Below, piece after piece: positions 1-8,976 of a stretch of DNA of 31,830 nt. Made by a program: the position numbers and the translations under genes. Below the pieces are notes generated by a model, which was not told where the DNA came from, ran no database searches, and worked only from the letters and a program-made list of their open reading frames with translations. This stretch comes from Azolla pinnata. Its lineage: Eukaryota > Streptophyta > Polypodiopsida > Salviniales > Salviniaceae. How positions within the stretch are numbered: position 1 is the stretch's first letter; each line of letters begins with the position of its first letter. The stretch spans positions 1 through 31,830 of the forward strand of contig JBBBWG010029544.1 in the NCBI GenBank assembly GCA_037176905.1, read 5' to 3'.

Positions 1-4
1 GTTT

Positions 5-700
5 TTGTATTTTGCAGAGTTTGCATACAACAATTCAATTCATTCCTCGACGAGATATACTCCATTCTTCGCAAACATGGGATATCATCCTCGTTGGACA
101 TTGCTCGAACACCCGGAAGACTCGAAGAGCCCAACTGTTGAAAATCAAGTAATCCAAATCAGAGAGATCCAAACCGGACTTTCACATAATTTACAAGATG
201 CTCAAGCTGCACACAAGAAAGTTGCAGATCATTTTCGGCTTAATTCTTCACCCAATGATCCGAAATTCAAAGTTGAGGATAGTGTATGGTTACTAAAGCA
301 TAATGTGAAGACTACAAGACCATGCGACAAGTTGGATTATCAACGTCATGGTCCGTTTGTCATAGTTGATCAAGTAAATGATGTTGCTTTTCGTCTTGAT
401 CTCCCTTCGCACATGCATATACATCTGGTGTTCCACGTGTCTTTGCTGGAACCTTGGACATCTAGCTCCATCCCTGGATGGGTTATTCCACCCCCACCTC
501 CAATTGAACTTGTCGATGGCCTTGAATATAAAGTTGAAGCTTTCGAGTCCTGCGCAACAAGTTATACTATCTTGTGGATTGGTTAGGTTATTCACCTACC
601 GATCGAACATGGGAGCCTGCAGAAAACGTTAACAATGCCACCTAGACTTGTAGCAGAATTCCACCAGCGTTATCCAAATAAACCGAATCAAAATTCATGA
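5..700 (+). pseudogene. 3' end of Ty3/gypsy chromovirus pol: integrase C-terminus plus broken chromodomain
   Basis: This is the tail of a gypsy-type polyprotein, cut by the window edge. The first readable residues (YFAEFAYNNSIHSSTRYTPF) are the end of the integrase core, followed by the integrase C-terminal region (VWLLKHNVKT, KLDYQRHGPF, HLVFHVSLLEPW). A chromodomain follows, recognisable as YYLVDWLGYSPTDRTWEP. In chromoviruses this module guides integration to marked chromatin. The open frame runs to 586, but the chromodomain sits in another frame from about 545, and a further shift near 640 is needed to reach the C-terminus (RLVAEFHQRYPNKP, stop at 698-700). With two frameshifts the copy is inactive. 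The upstream gag, protease, reverse transcriptase and 5' LTR lie outside the window. The family call is confident; the subfamily is not resolved. Confidence 0.9.
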
Positions 701-723
701 AACATGACTTGTGGAAATCGTCA

Positions 724-740
724 TCAAAGGAAGGGGATGG
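724..740 (+). other. Polypurine tract of the gypsy element
   Basis: A purine-rich run (AAAGGAAGGGGATGG) lies immediately before the TGTCA that opens the LTR. This is the expected place for the plus-strand primer of reverse transcription. It is 24 bases downstream of the last pol stop, which is the usual compact layout. Confidence 0.75.
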
Positions 741-1124
741 TGTCATAACCTTAAATGGTTTAGTAGAGATTTGAACCCACAACCTCGACATCAAGACTCT
801 AGGCTCTTAAACACTAAGCCAAGACCTTATATATAATAATATAAGAAAGATATCTAACTTGTACTTAGCTTAGAGAATTTATCGAGTTATGCATGGTCGC
901 CAAATGGCATGAATGCCTGCCAAGTGGTGACCATGCATAACCTGAGAACTAGTATATATGGACTAGTCCCTCATTGTATGAACCATTCCGGTTCAACGCC
1001 AGTCTTCGGCATCTTGTACGCCGAGTCTCCGGGTAATTCCAGTTCTTATCTTCTTGTTCAGTTCTTGTACTTTTCTTGTTATTATCTTTACTTCCGTTTT
1101 CGTCTACGAGCCTTGGCCGTGACA
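741..1124 (+). repeat. 3' LTR of the gypsy element
   Basis: The segment starts TGTCATAACC directly after the polypurine tract and ends GGCCGTGACA, giving a 5-bp terminal inverted repeat (TGTCA/TGACA) and a length of 384 bp. AT-rich TATA-like stretches occur near 827-842 and 951-958. The 5' LTR is outside the window, so the boundaries rest on the inverted repeat and the tract, and the target duplication cannot be tested. The first 80 bp contain an antisense tRNA-like sequence, listed separately. Confidence 0.75.
751..826 (-). other. tRNA-like sequence with Pol III A- and B-box matches, antisense in the LTR
   Basis: Read on the minus strand, 821-812 is TGGCTTAGTG, a good match to the tRNA A box (TRGCNNAGTGG). 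Bases 777-767 read GGTTCAAATCT, a good match to the B box (GGTTCRANTCC). They are about 34 nt apart, within the tRNA range. A D-arm-like stem can be drawn, but the T stem and acceptor stem do not pair, so this is not a functional tRNA gene. It may be tRNA-derived (SINE-like), or promoter-like by convergence. Confidence 0.45.
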
Positions 1125-1340
1125 GAAATGTTCTCGAACTCTTTTTTTTTCAGTGGTGGTCATAAAAACCCACACTAATAGACTGAGTGTTACTAACAAA
1201 CTAGAAAAACAGACTACGATTTACATTAGTTTTCACCCTATAAGAGAGTCAAAAGATTAGTAAGAATGCAAGTGTTAAAGATATTAAAACAATTCACTAA
1301 ATTTCATAAATAAAAAGTTTAATCAATTAAAAAATAATAA

Positions 1341-3479
1341 TTACCATGGTAGGCCCTCCACTACGTGACATGGATTTCGTAAGGACTTTGTAAGTGAATA
1401 TGTCTGGTCACGGCTATGAAAGATTAAAACTCTCCAAAGTGGAGTTGTTGTTAACTGTGTAAAGTCTTTGACCATCTTATCCAATTGGGCATACTTATAA
1501 GGTTCTTCATCATTGATTGAACCAGCCAATTGGAAACCATATGGAATATCTACAATTAGCAATGTATAGTCCTTTCTTAGCAATAGGTTCAACATCTCAG
1601 TTACATCACCATAAAACACTTCATATGAGAAGGGATGCGAAAAGGATTTTAAAACCCCTGTTATATCCACATCTAGTTGCCTTACCAACAATCATGACTT
1701 TTCTTGTCGTGCTCTTTTAATGTGAAAATTGAATACTTCTGGACAATCACCGATTTTCCCAGAGTTCTTCCTTTCTCTCGACTTGGTTTATGCTCAAGAA
1801 CCATGATCATTGTGATCATTAAAATCCGATAATAAGATTCAATATTGTTTATCAAAAGGCTATAATACTTACATAATCTCAAAATACGAGAAAGTATTCA
1901 TGCAACGATTTGTATGAAGAAGTTACTGGATATTGCTCTTGGACTTGTTCCCAACTAGAACAATCTAGTTTCTTCATCATAACCTCTTGAATTTTCATGT
2001 AAACCTTATGATTGTAATATATATAAAAAACAAAATTATGAGAAACATAGTAAACAAACGAATAAAACATCAAAAGCAATGTAATATATGTACTTAGACA
2101 ATTCAAGAACCATGTCATCAAGACTAAGTTCCTTTGATATCACCCGAGACAAATCTGACACAAGGAGTGTCTCATCTTTGATTCCTTGCAAGAATCCCCA
2201 GGGTATTAGTTTCATATCTTCAGCTGCTTTTGAATATATAGTAAACTCTTATTTCTTATTCTTTGCCGCTTTTGCTTCGACATTGGGTCGATCTTCCCTT
2301 TCTTCACCTTTTGTTCTTTTACTTCTTTGGATTCCCCATACAATGTCATCTCTGAAAGCAAGCTAGAACCACAGTCATACTTCTGAAAGTCGTCTGATTT
2401 TACTGAGCCATCATCCACTACAATGTCAACTTCATTTAAGCATTGTCGACGAAGGCCAGGGTAAAGCTTTGGTCCATACTACTTCAATACATCAACATAT
2501 TCATAGTGAAAATTTTTAATCCTTTCAATTGATGACATCTTCTGTCAATAATCATTATCATTATAATGATCCCACTCTAATACTTCTACAAATAGACCAA
2601 CATAGATTTCGCATTCTGTATACTTCAAGAAATAGGTTGTAAGATGTTCTTTTATCAATTGCCGCCTTGTTTTAGTTGAATGTGATCCACCAATAACAAA
2701 GTAGTTGTATTTTTCTAGATTAACGATATCAAAATCATCCAAATCCCCACATTGCGCCGGGTCAACCATCACTAAAAATGGAACCACAGTTGCATGTGGG
2801 TTGATCTTCATTTTCTTCTTCAAGTTTTGTACAAGCAGGTTCTGAGGCTCCCTTATTTCCAATGTCCTTCGCCCTGTGGTTTTGGCAAAGTAAAGATGTG
2901 TCCTTTCTTTACTAGCTTCTATTTCGTTATTTGCCAATGAATTATATTCTGTTTAGAAGCAATAGTTCCCGACGACAGTTCACCATCGGGAGTAACGACA
3001 TTTGTTGCTAGAATGTTGTTAGTTTCTGATTCATCATTGTTTGAAGAAAATTCTTGGACCTTCTATTGTTTCTTTTTTGGCTTGTTTTGCACCTTTTGAG
3101 CCCTCGATTTCTTTGGTATTCTTGGAAGAAGGGATTCCATAAATGGCGATTCAAAACCTAAAGCTTCATCGTCTTCACTATTATAATCCTCTTCAAAGGC
3201 AGCTTGACCCAAAATAAACGAGTGAAGTGTTCTAATAATATTATCTAATTTTGACAACATTCTTCCAAGCTCTGGTGACTCACAACATGTTAAAACAAGA
3301 TTACCCTCGGAGAGAGTTATATTGCGTTCGCCCTTAGAAGTTTCCAATTTAATAATCAGATTTGGAGAGTTGTCATCTACGCGCAAAACCCTTCCATAAG
3401 AAAATTTGCTCCATCTCACGTTACCTTTCCTAAAATCAAGATCAATCTTGAAGCTTGCTCCTGATAACGCAAGGACCAT
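1341..3479 (-). pseudogene. Decayed multi-exon gene: ParB-like domain followed by adenine-methyltransferase-like domain
   Basis: Pieces on the minus strand line up in one order. An N-terminal domain (3479-3063, about 138 aa) is of unknown fold and ends in a Lys-rich tail. Next (2937-2545) comes a ParB/Srx-like domain, with NLLVQNLKKKMKINPHAT, VVPFLVMVDP, YNYFVIGGSHS then RRQLIKEH, and an acidic DHYNDNDY. A helical linker follows (2544-2090), with IERIKNFHYEYVD, PGLRRQCLNEVDIVVDD and SRVISKELSLDDMVLEL. A short exon (about 1999-1880) carries SSWEQVQEQYPV. Last comes a Rossmann-type piece (1691-1341) with VDIPYGF, where N6/N4 methyltransferases have DPPY. Damage includes in-frame stops after DNDY and after DVLK, a probable stop just upstream of 3479, and frame changes near 2940, 2215 and 1690. 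The last exon ends ATG|GTAATT, a good donor, and the downstream exon is absent before the LTR. I recall similar predicted proteins in other seed-free plants but could not check. The ParB-like call is moderate; methyltransferase is an inference from one motif and the domain order. Confidence 0.6.
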
Positions 3480-3810
3480 TCAAATAGCATCATGTCTTTC
3501 GGACCATATGAAATCGATTTTGCAGGTCTCTAAGATGGCTCAGAGGCTAGCTCGATTCCTCAAACAACACTCTCTTCGATGAATCACCAGTAGCCGTGTG
3601 CATTTATTTTGATTGTTGGCCAATAGAACTGCCTTTAAATATGAGTTTCCCTCTTTTCATTGGCACTTTAGCCTTATCCCCTAATGTCCTCTCATGAATG
3701 AAAAGAAAACAATTATTTAAAATGGTAATTAATACTTGATCGAGCATACATTCTGACATGTCAGGTAGGAGTTAGGCAATAAATGACGATAAATTGAGCA
3801 TACATCAAGG
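3480..3810. other. Flank of the ParB/methyltransferase-like pseudogene
   Basis: No gene is supported. The minus-strand frame of the pseudogene remains readable for about 20 codons upstream of 3479, interrupted by one TGA, so its real N-terminus may lie here. The rest is AT-rich DNA without recognisable signal. Confidence 0.4.
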
Positions 3811-4400
3811 CAACAAAGGGCGAGTCAATGCAGCACATCGACCAGCCATGCATGCAGGGGTCTAGCATGGTTGGTCGATGTGACACATCCGCCTGCAATG
3901 CTCTCAAGGGCGATGCATGGTGAGTCGATGCAGCGCATCGACCTGCCATGCCCAAACAGGTCTAGCATGGGCATGCCACGCATGGCAGGTCAATGCAGCG
4001 CATCGACCTGCCTTGATATTTCAAGGTGGCGCAGGGCAGGTCGATGCGCCGCATCGACTTGCTATATGGCGCCTTGCCAGGCATGGCATGCCCATGCATG
4101 GCGCCTTGCATGCGTGGCATGCCCATGCGTGGCGCCTTGCCATGCGTGGTGCCTTGCCAGAAGTGGCGCCTTGCCATGCGTGGTGCCTTGCCATAAGTGG
4201 CGCCTTGCCATGCGTGGCATGCCCATGCGTGGGATGCCTTGCCATGCATGCATGCCCATACATGGCATTGCCATGCATGCCCATGCATGGCATTGCCATG
4301 CATGGCAAGGCGCCACGCACGACAGCATATCGACCTGCCTTGCGTTCCAAGGCGGCGCACAGCAAGTCCATGTGCCGCATCGACCTGTCGTGCCCTGTCA
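3811..4400. repeat. GC-rich array of palindromic and tandem units
   Basis: Two repeat types are interleaved. The first is an inverted unit of about 30 bp built from GGCAGGTCGATGC and its complement GCATCGACCTGCC. It occurs near 3816, 3870, 3920, 3985 and 4037, with half-units near 4325, 4375 and 4860. The second is a 17-bp tandem (GTGGYGCCTTGCCATGC and variants) that runs in exact register at 4129, 4146, 4163, 4180 and 4197. It alternates C/T at base 5 and differs at the end of each unit, giving a 34-bp higher-order period. Flanking DNA is full of GCATGC and CCATGC words. Long open frames exist on both strands, but they are a by-product of stop-free repeats (Met/Ala/Cys/His-rich) and are not genes. 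Confidence 0.85.
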
Positions 4401-5467
4401 TGCGCCGTTATCGCGTTATTCTGCGCGTGCGTGTAGAAGGGGCGGGACCACGGGGGTCTTGGACTAGAGAGTGGAGGAGTGATGGAAGTTTAGCTCAAGA
4501 GAAGAGAAGGGGGGGCAAGATGCATAAGCAAGCTCTATTACAACCAAACGAATGATACAAGAACGGTGGCCACCTCGGCCGCACCCCAAACCCTAAACCC
4601 TACAAGAAAACCCTAACCGACCAAGAAGAAGAAGAAAGAGATAGAGAAGAAACCCTAAGTGGTATGCCCTTTCACACCCAAAAATGGCAACCCCTCACAA
4701 TGGCGTCCTTCCTCTCCTTTTACAGCACAAGGAGGGAAGGTCGTAATATATACGATTACTTACAAACGTGTTATATGCATGTGCAACGTTGCACCTTCCA
4801 CATTTTACTCGGTTTTCCTCCTATGGACGAAAATCTTCACGACACCGCCCTGAAACGTAGGGCAGGTCGATGCACTAACCTACCCTGCGTTTGAGTTGAA
4901 AATCATGGTGATCGGATTTGAGTGAAAACAAGATGATACAATTGAAGTTTTAGGGTTTTTTTAGGGTTAGAGCTGAGGTGGTGGATGGCTTACTTGGAAG
5001 TCGTTTGCCTACAGCTCGCTTGTCCATGGTAGCTGGTGGACGCACTCCTAGCTCCTGCAGATTGATGCTGGTCTGACTACTGGGGGGGGGGGGGCTCCTG
5101 TAACAGCTTCTGACAGGAGATGTGGGCCTTAGGGAGTTTTTTAGTCTTTTATAGGGAGTATAAAAAAAACTAACTATGGTTATATCTTAATTGTGATTAG
5201 GCCTAACTATAGTTAGATCTTAGATAGGGTTAGTTTTTTTAGGCAATTTGAAACTAACTCTAGTTTCATGCTTTACTATAGTTAAATGTTACCCTAGCTA
5301 ATAATTAACTCTACATGGGTCAGGGCTTAGTTTACTAATAAGACAAGCTTTCTTGTATATAACATAATATAGATCAGTCTTCTGAATTTGGGAGGGTCTG
5401 AGTAAACCCATTCCCTTGTCTGTATACAGATCTACAAACCCATTCCCTTCTCTATAAATCATTGTAG
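4401..5467. other. Gene-free spacer with telomere-like words, G-run and stem-loop
   Basis: No coding sequence is supported. Bases 4585-4616 contain CCCTAAACCCT and related AAACCCTAA words, a short interstitial telomere-like or telo-box stretch. Another half-copy of the GGCAGGTCGATGCA repeat sits near 4860. A run of 13 G lies at 5082-5094. Bases 5161-5174 and 5229-5241 form an inverted repeat (AAAAAAACTAAC against GTTAGTTTTTTT) enclosing a TAACTATAGTTA palindrome, so a stem-loop of about 80 nt can be drawn. Confidence 0.6.
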
Positions 5468-6743
5468 ATGTCTTCAAATGATTCAAGGATATCAGTGGAG
5501 CCTTTCGATCTTTCAATCAACTCACGAATCTTGGTGGATGATTACGATGCATTTCAAAAATATGGACCAGAAGTTCCTATCAGTATAGTGGATGATATTG
5601 ATATTTCTTCATCAACTACTCCAATTAGTTTGAAGTGAATACCTCGTCGTATCAGCTCTAAGAGATTTGACTTTCTAACATCAGAACGTTAACTTTTGAT
5701 AGACGTCGCCAAAAAATGTTGCTCATCAGAATGCTTATCTAAGTTTGGGAAAAAAATGTTGAAACAAGTTCATGTGCAATATTTTTCTCTAAATGGAGAA
5801 AAACAAGATATTTTCCTTGCCGATCAACTACAATTAGTTAAAGCTGAAGGTTCATCAACAAAGAGAGTCTCTTTTGAAAACTATCTCATTGTAAGTGATA
5901 GATTTTGTCGCAATGCTATTAAAATTGCTTTAGTTGTTTGTAACATGAGATTAAATAGGATTTAGCATCGATACACCTCTAGTGATGCATTTATTGATAC
6001 CGTAAGTGAAGATATTATTGGAAAGGGAATGATAGGTAACCATGTAGTGAGCTGGATAAAAATTTATTTCCGAATGCATTGTGAGGTGATGCCAACATCT
6101 GGTAGGCTCTATTTGCTTGACAATTACACGTGTGATTGGTTGTATCAAATTTATAAACAAGAGATGGAAACTCAAAAAGAAAGATATGTGCATTACAACC
6201 AATTCACAAGATTGTGGAATGCAAAATTTGATAATGTTGTGATACCACGAAAGGTGCGCATGGGTGTATGTGCAATATGTGCAAACTTGAAAAGCATGAT
6301 AAAGGCCATTAGAACTAATGATGTAGAGAAGGATGTTATTTAAAAAGTTTAGAAGGAACATCGTGACAATCAAGCTCAAGAACGGATGAAAGCTATGTAT
6401 CATAGGGATAAAGCTCTAAAATCTCTCGGTCGTTATATGTGCTTAATGATTGATGGCATGGACCAAGAAAAAACATGTTTGCCACACTTTACTCGGATTC
6501 CAAAAGATGTGTCTAATTAATGTTTCGTACAAATGCATCTCGTTGGTTGCGTACTATACCAGAATGTGGTCAAACCATATGTCTTTTTTACATACCCAAA
6601 TGTTCCTAATGACCCGAACCTTACCATAACAACAATAAAAAGAGTATTATAATCATGGATAGGGCCATTGCCCCCTATGATGTATTTGCATTTGGACAAT
6701 ACTGCAAGACAGAATAAAAACTCGAGTGTCTTTGGATATTTAA

Positions 6744-6887
6744 CATAACATCAATTTCAATCATGTATTTTTTATAAAACGGGTTGAAACAAATAATATA
6801 ACATTGTTATATGCAAAGTAATATTCATCATCAACCCAATGGGAACCACAGTACGGTTGTCTTTTTCTATTGCAATTGCAAACTTCT
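6744..6887 (+). repeat. Copy 1 of a 144-bp direct repeat inside the transposase pseudogene
   Basis: This segment is nearly identical to 7106-7249; I see a single difference (ATAACATTG here, ATAATATTG there). In this copy the sequence sits where the central catalytic part of the transposase should be. It is followed by a short local tandem of TTCTATTGCAATTGCAAAC. Confidence 0.95.
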
Positions 6888-7105
6888 ATTGTAATTGCAA
6901 ACTTCATGATCATATTAATTAGATGTTTAGTACATTATCTAAGAAGCTTTCACGTTTTGATGCATTTAAATTACCAGCGTTGAGTAGTTTGATATGTGAA
7001 TCTTATTCACCCAAACCAAGAGTGATACACCTAACAGAGGTGTATGATTTTAAAAGATATGCACAAGGTACATATGATGAAAATATTCAAATTTTTGCTC
7101 CACTA

Positions 7106-7249
7106 CATAACATCAATTTCAATCATGTATTTTTTATAAAACGGGTTGAAACAAATAATATAATATTGTTATATGCAAAGTAATATTCATCATCAACCCA
7201 ATGGGAACCACAGTACGGTTGTCTTTTTCTATTGCAATTGCAAACTTCT
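7106..7249 (+). repeat. Copy 2 of the 144-bp direct repeat
   Basis: The second copy lies 362 bp downstream of the first. Its coding content (HNINFNHVFFIKRVETNN, then QWEPQYGC after the stop) fits the transposase order, so this is probably the original position and 6744-6887 the duplicate. Confidence 0.95.
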
Positions 7250-8154
7250 CTAGCAATATATGGTGCTAAGCAGATACCATATGAGGACTGAAAGCTGTTA
7301 ACCAAGAATTCAGATTTTCCAGATAAACAACATTTTTTTATACAATCTCTAGAGGTGAAAAGAAACATATAAAACATGCAAAAAAGTATATTGCAAATCA
7401 AGATGTTTCATGGTGGGATATTTTCTTTCTTGATCAGCAAAAGATCATCGATTATTGCTGGCATGGTTCTTAGCAAATATCTATGCCTTTCTCATGGACT
7501 CTTGGCAGTAAAACTTATCGGAATTCTCTGACACTCTTCCAAATGAGCTTGCTAAATTAATTCGGCCTAACCAAAAGGATATTTATGTTAGACCAAAAAT
7601 ATTAAAAGAGGCTGAGGCAAGATGGCAGGGAAATTTACAGGAAATATAGGTTGACATGTTAATTGCAATGTTGGCAGAGGATAATGAATTGGGTCATCCA
7701 TTTTGGATAGCTAAGGTTTTAAAGTTATTAAAAAGTAAGGGTAATAATAAGCTTTTATCTTTCAAAGTTTATTGGTATCACACTACTTCTCAGAATGTTG
7801 TTTCTGGAAAATACAATTTAGAAATGATCGGTATAACTAACATTTAGGAAAGGAGCTAAATGAAGAAAGAAAAACATCCGAAAAATAACCACACTCAATT
7901 TGGAGGAAGTCAATGTTATTATTTATGTTTTTACCTTAACAAAATCAGATCATTTAAGTAAGTCAAGAATTAATATGATCAAGGAGAAATTAAAGATAAA
8001 AAGCATAGATAAGGTATGTTGCCAAACGAGATCCTCAACTCACGATCCTGCTAATATTGGATTACATTTGGATGAGGACAATGTTCTAATTAATAGTTCT
8101 GAAGAGGATGAAAGCTCCAATATGTCTATAAGTGGTTCTAATAGCAAAGACTAA

Positions 8155-8671
8155 GATATTATTGGCCAATTTTGTAGGTTTAAGTATATAACATCATTGT
8201 ATTAGATTTTTTTTGTAATATAAAATCATGTAATTATTGAATTTTTCTTATATTTTTCAACATATCGCTAAAAAAACCAGTGCATATATACATTTTTATA
8301 GCTTAAGTCTTAATATATAGTGATGAAGGTCGTTATATATATAGTATTAAAGGTCAATGTAGTTGATTAATAAAAACTTTTCATTTCTCCAAATTAAAAG
8401 AAATATAGTTATTTCAAAACCATTCAGATTTTGGATGAATTTACATTTCTTTCAACTTCTCCAGTTATATAAAAATTGCAAGATTTTCGGCCTATTTTTT
8501 AACTGATATGATACCAGTGTCAAAGTATTTTAATCAAACGCCCAAAACTTGCAGATTTCTTGTGGAATCTCAATCTCAATGAATATTCCAAAAACTTGTT
8601 CTGTTGCGCAATATTACCTGTTCTTCGCACAATTGTGTTAAATATATTAAGCTTTTATTGAACAATAAGAG
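8155..8671. other. AT-rich spacer
   Basis: No gene or clear repeat was recognised. The stretch is AT-rich with short runs such as TTATATATATAG near 8333-8344. Confidence 0.4.
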
Positions 8672-8976
8672 CGTCAACTATGCAGCAATATTCTCATTAA
8701 AAGTAACATCCAACATCCCGTCAAACTCACAGTAATATTTTCATAAACAACCTTGTCAACGGGCGCAAAAATCAATGATTGCGTCAAATAAAAGTGCGTC
8801 AACTATACAACAATTTTCATGTCTAAAGACACGTCAATATGTGTGGTAAGGTTGTATCAAATTTGGCATGATTTTGTCCGAATTTTTAACGTAAGCTTGG
8901 CACATCATGTCAAGGTTGTGGCAAAAGTCACAACAAACTACAAATTAACCTGTAGTGATCCTGATTTGTACTAGTG
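8672..8976 (-). mobile_element. Possible CACTA-type transposon terminus
   Basis: Read on the minus strand the segment begins CACTAGTACAAATCAGGATC at 8976, which resembles CACTA (EnSpm) inverted termini, with a second CACTA at 8956. Inside it the word CGTCAA occurs five times in 166 bp (8672, 8719, 8782, 8797, 8832), twice within a longer shared phrase (GCGTCAACTATRCARCAA). Clustered short subterminal motifs are typical of CACTA ends. The opposite terminus was not found, so the extent and any link to the transposase upstream are unknown. Confidence 0.4.

Larger units (their letters stand above)
5468..8154 (+). pseudogene. Decayed transposase gene (DDE/RNase H-like type, LHLDN...NKN family)
   Basis: From the ATG at 5468 a single frame can be read to 6743 with seven in-frame stops (5636, 5690, 5963, 6341, 6350, 6518, 6650) and no frameshift. 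Recognisable parts are an N-terminal region with paired Cys (KKCCSSECLSKFGKKML), a second Cys motif (VRMGVCAICANLKSM), a first acidic motif (YMCLMIDGMDQEKTCLPHF), HLVGCV, and a second acidic motif (YLHLDNTARQNKN). Coding resumes at 6923 (MFSTLSKKLSRFDAFKLPAL), preceded by HDHIN where this family usually has a His-rich active-site motif. It continues to YAK at 7183 and, beyond that stop, to a region ending QIPYED. A C-terminal part follows at 7656-7847 (HPFWIAKV, VYWYHTTSQNVVSGKY) and an acidic tail at 7900-8154. The family resembles the DUF7869-type transposases that I recall as common in animals and seed-free plants. The core between the second acidic motif and HDHIN is replaced by a duplicated segment. 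The element is dead, and its terminal repeats were not found. Confidence 0.7.

Noticed and set aside
751-826. A functional tRNA gene
   Set aside because: The A and B boxes are present but the acceptor, anticodon and T stems do not pair, so only a tRNA-like sequence is claimed.
3871-4555. Long overlapping open frames on both strands (up to 212 codons) rich in Met, Ala, Cys and His
   Set aside because: They are translations of the GC-rich palindromic and tandem repeats, are open in several frames at once, and have no domain or codon pattern of a gene.
5468-8154. Stop codons in the transposase explained by U-to-C RNA editing
   Set aside because: Such editing is known from fern and hornwort organelles, and this is nuclear transposon DNA with further lesions (a missing catalytic core), so simple decay is the better reading.
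5468-8976. Transposase pseudogene and CACTA-like terminus as one element
   Set aside because: Only one terminus was found, the transposase motifs do not resemble those of CACTA elements I know, and no left end starting CACTA was seen upstream of 5468.
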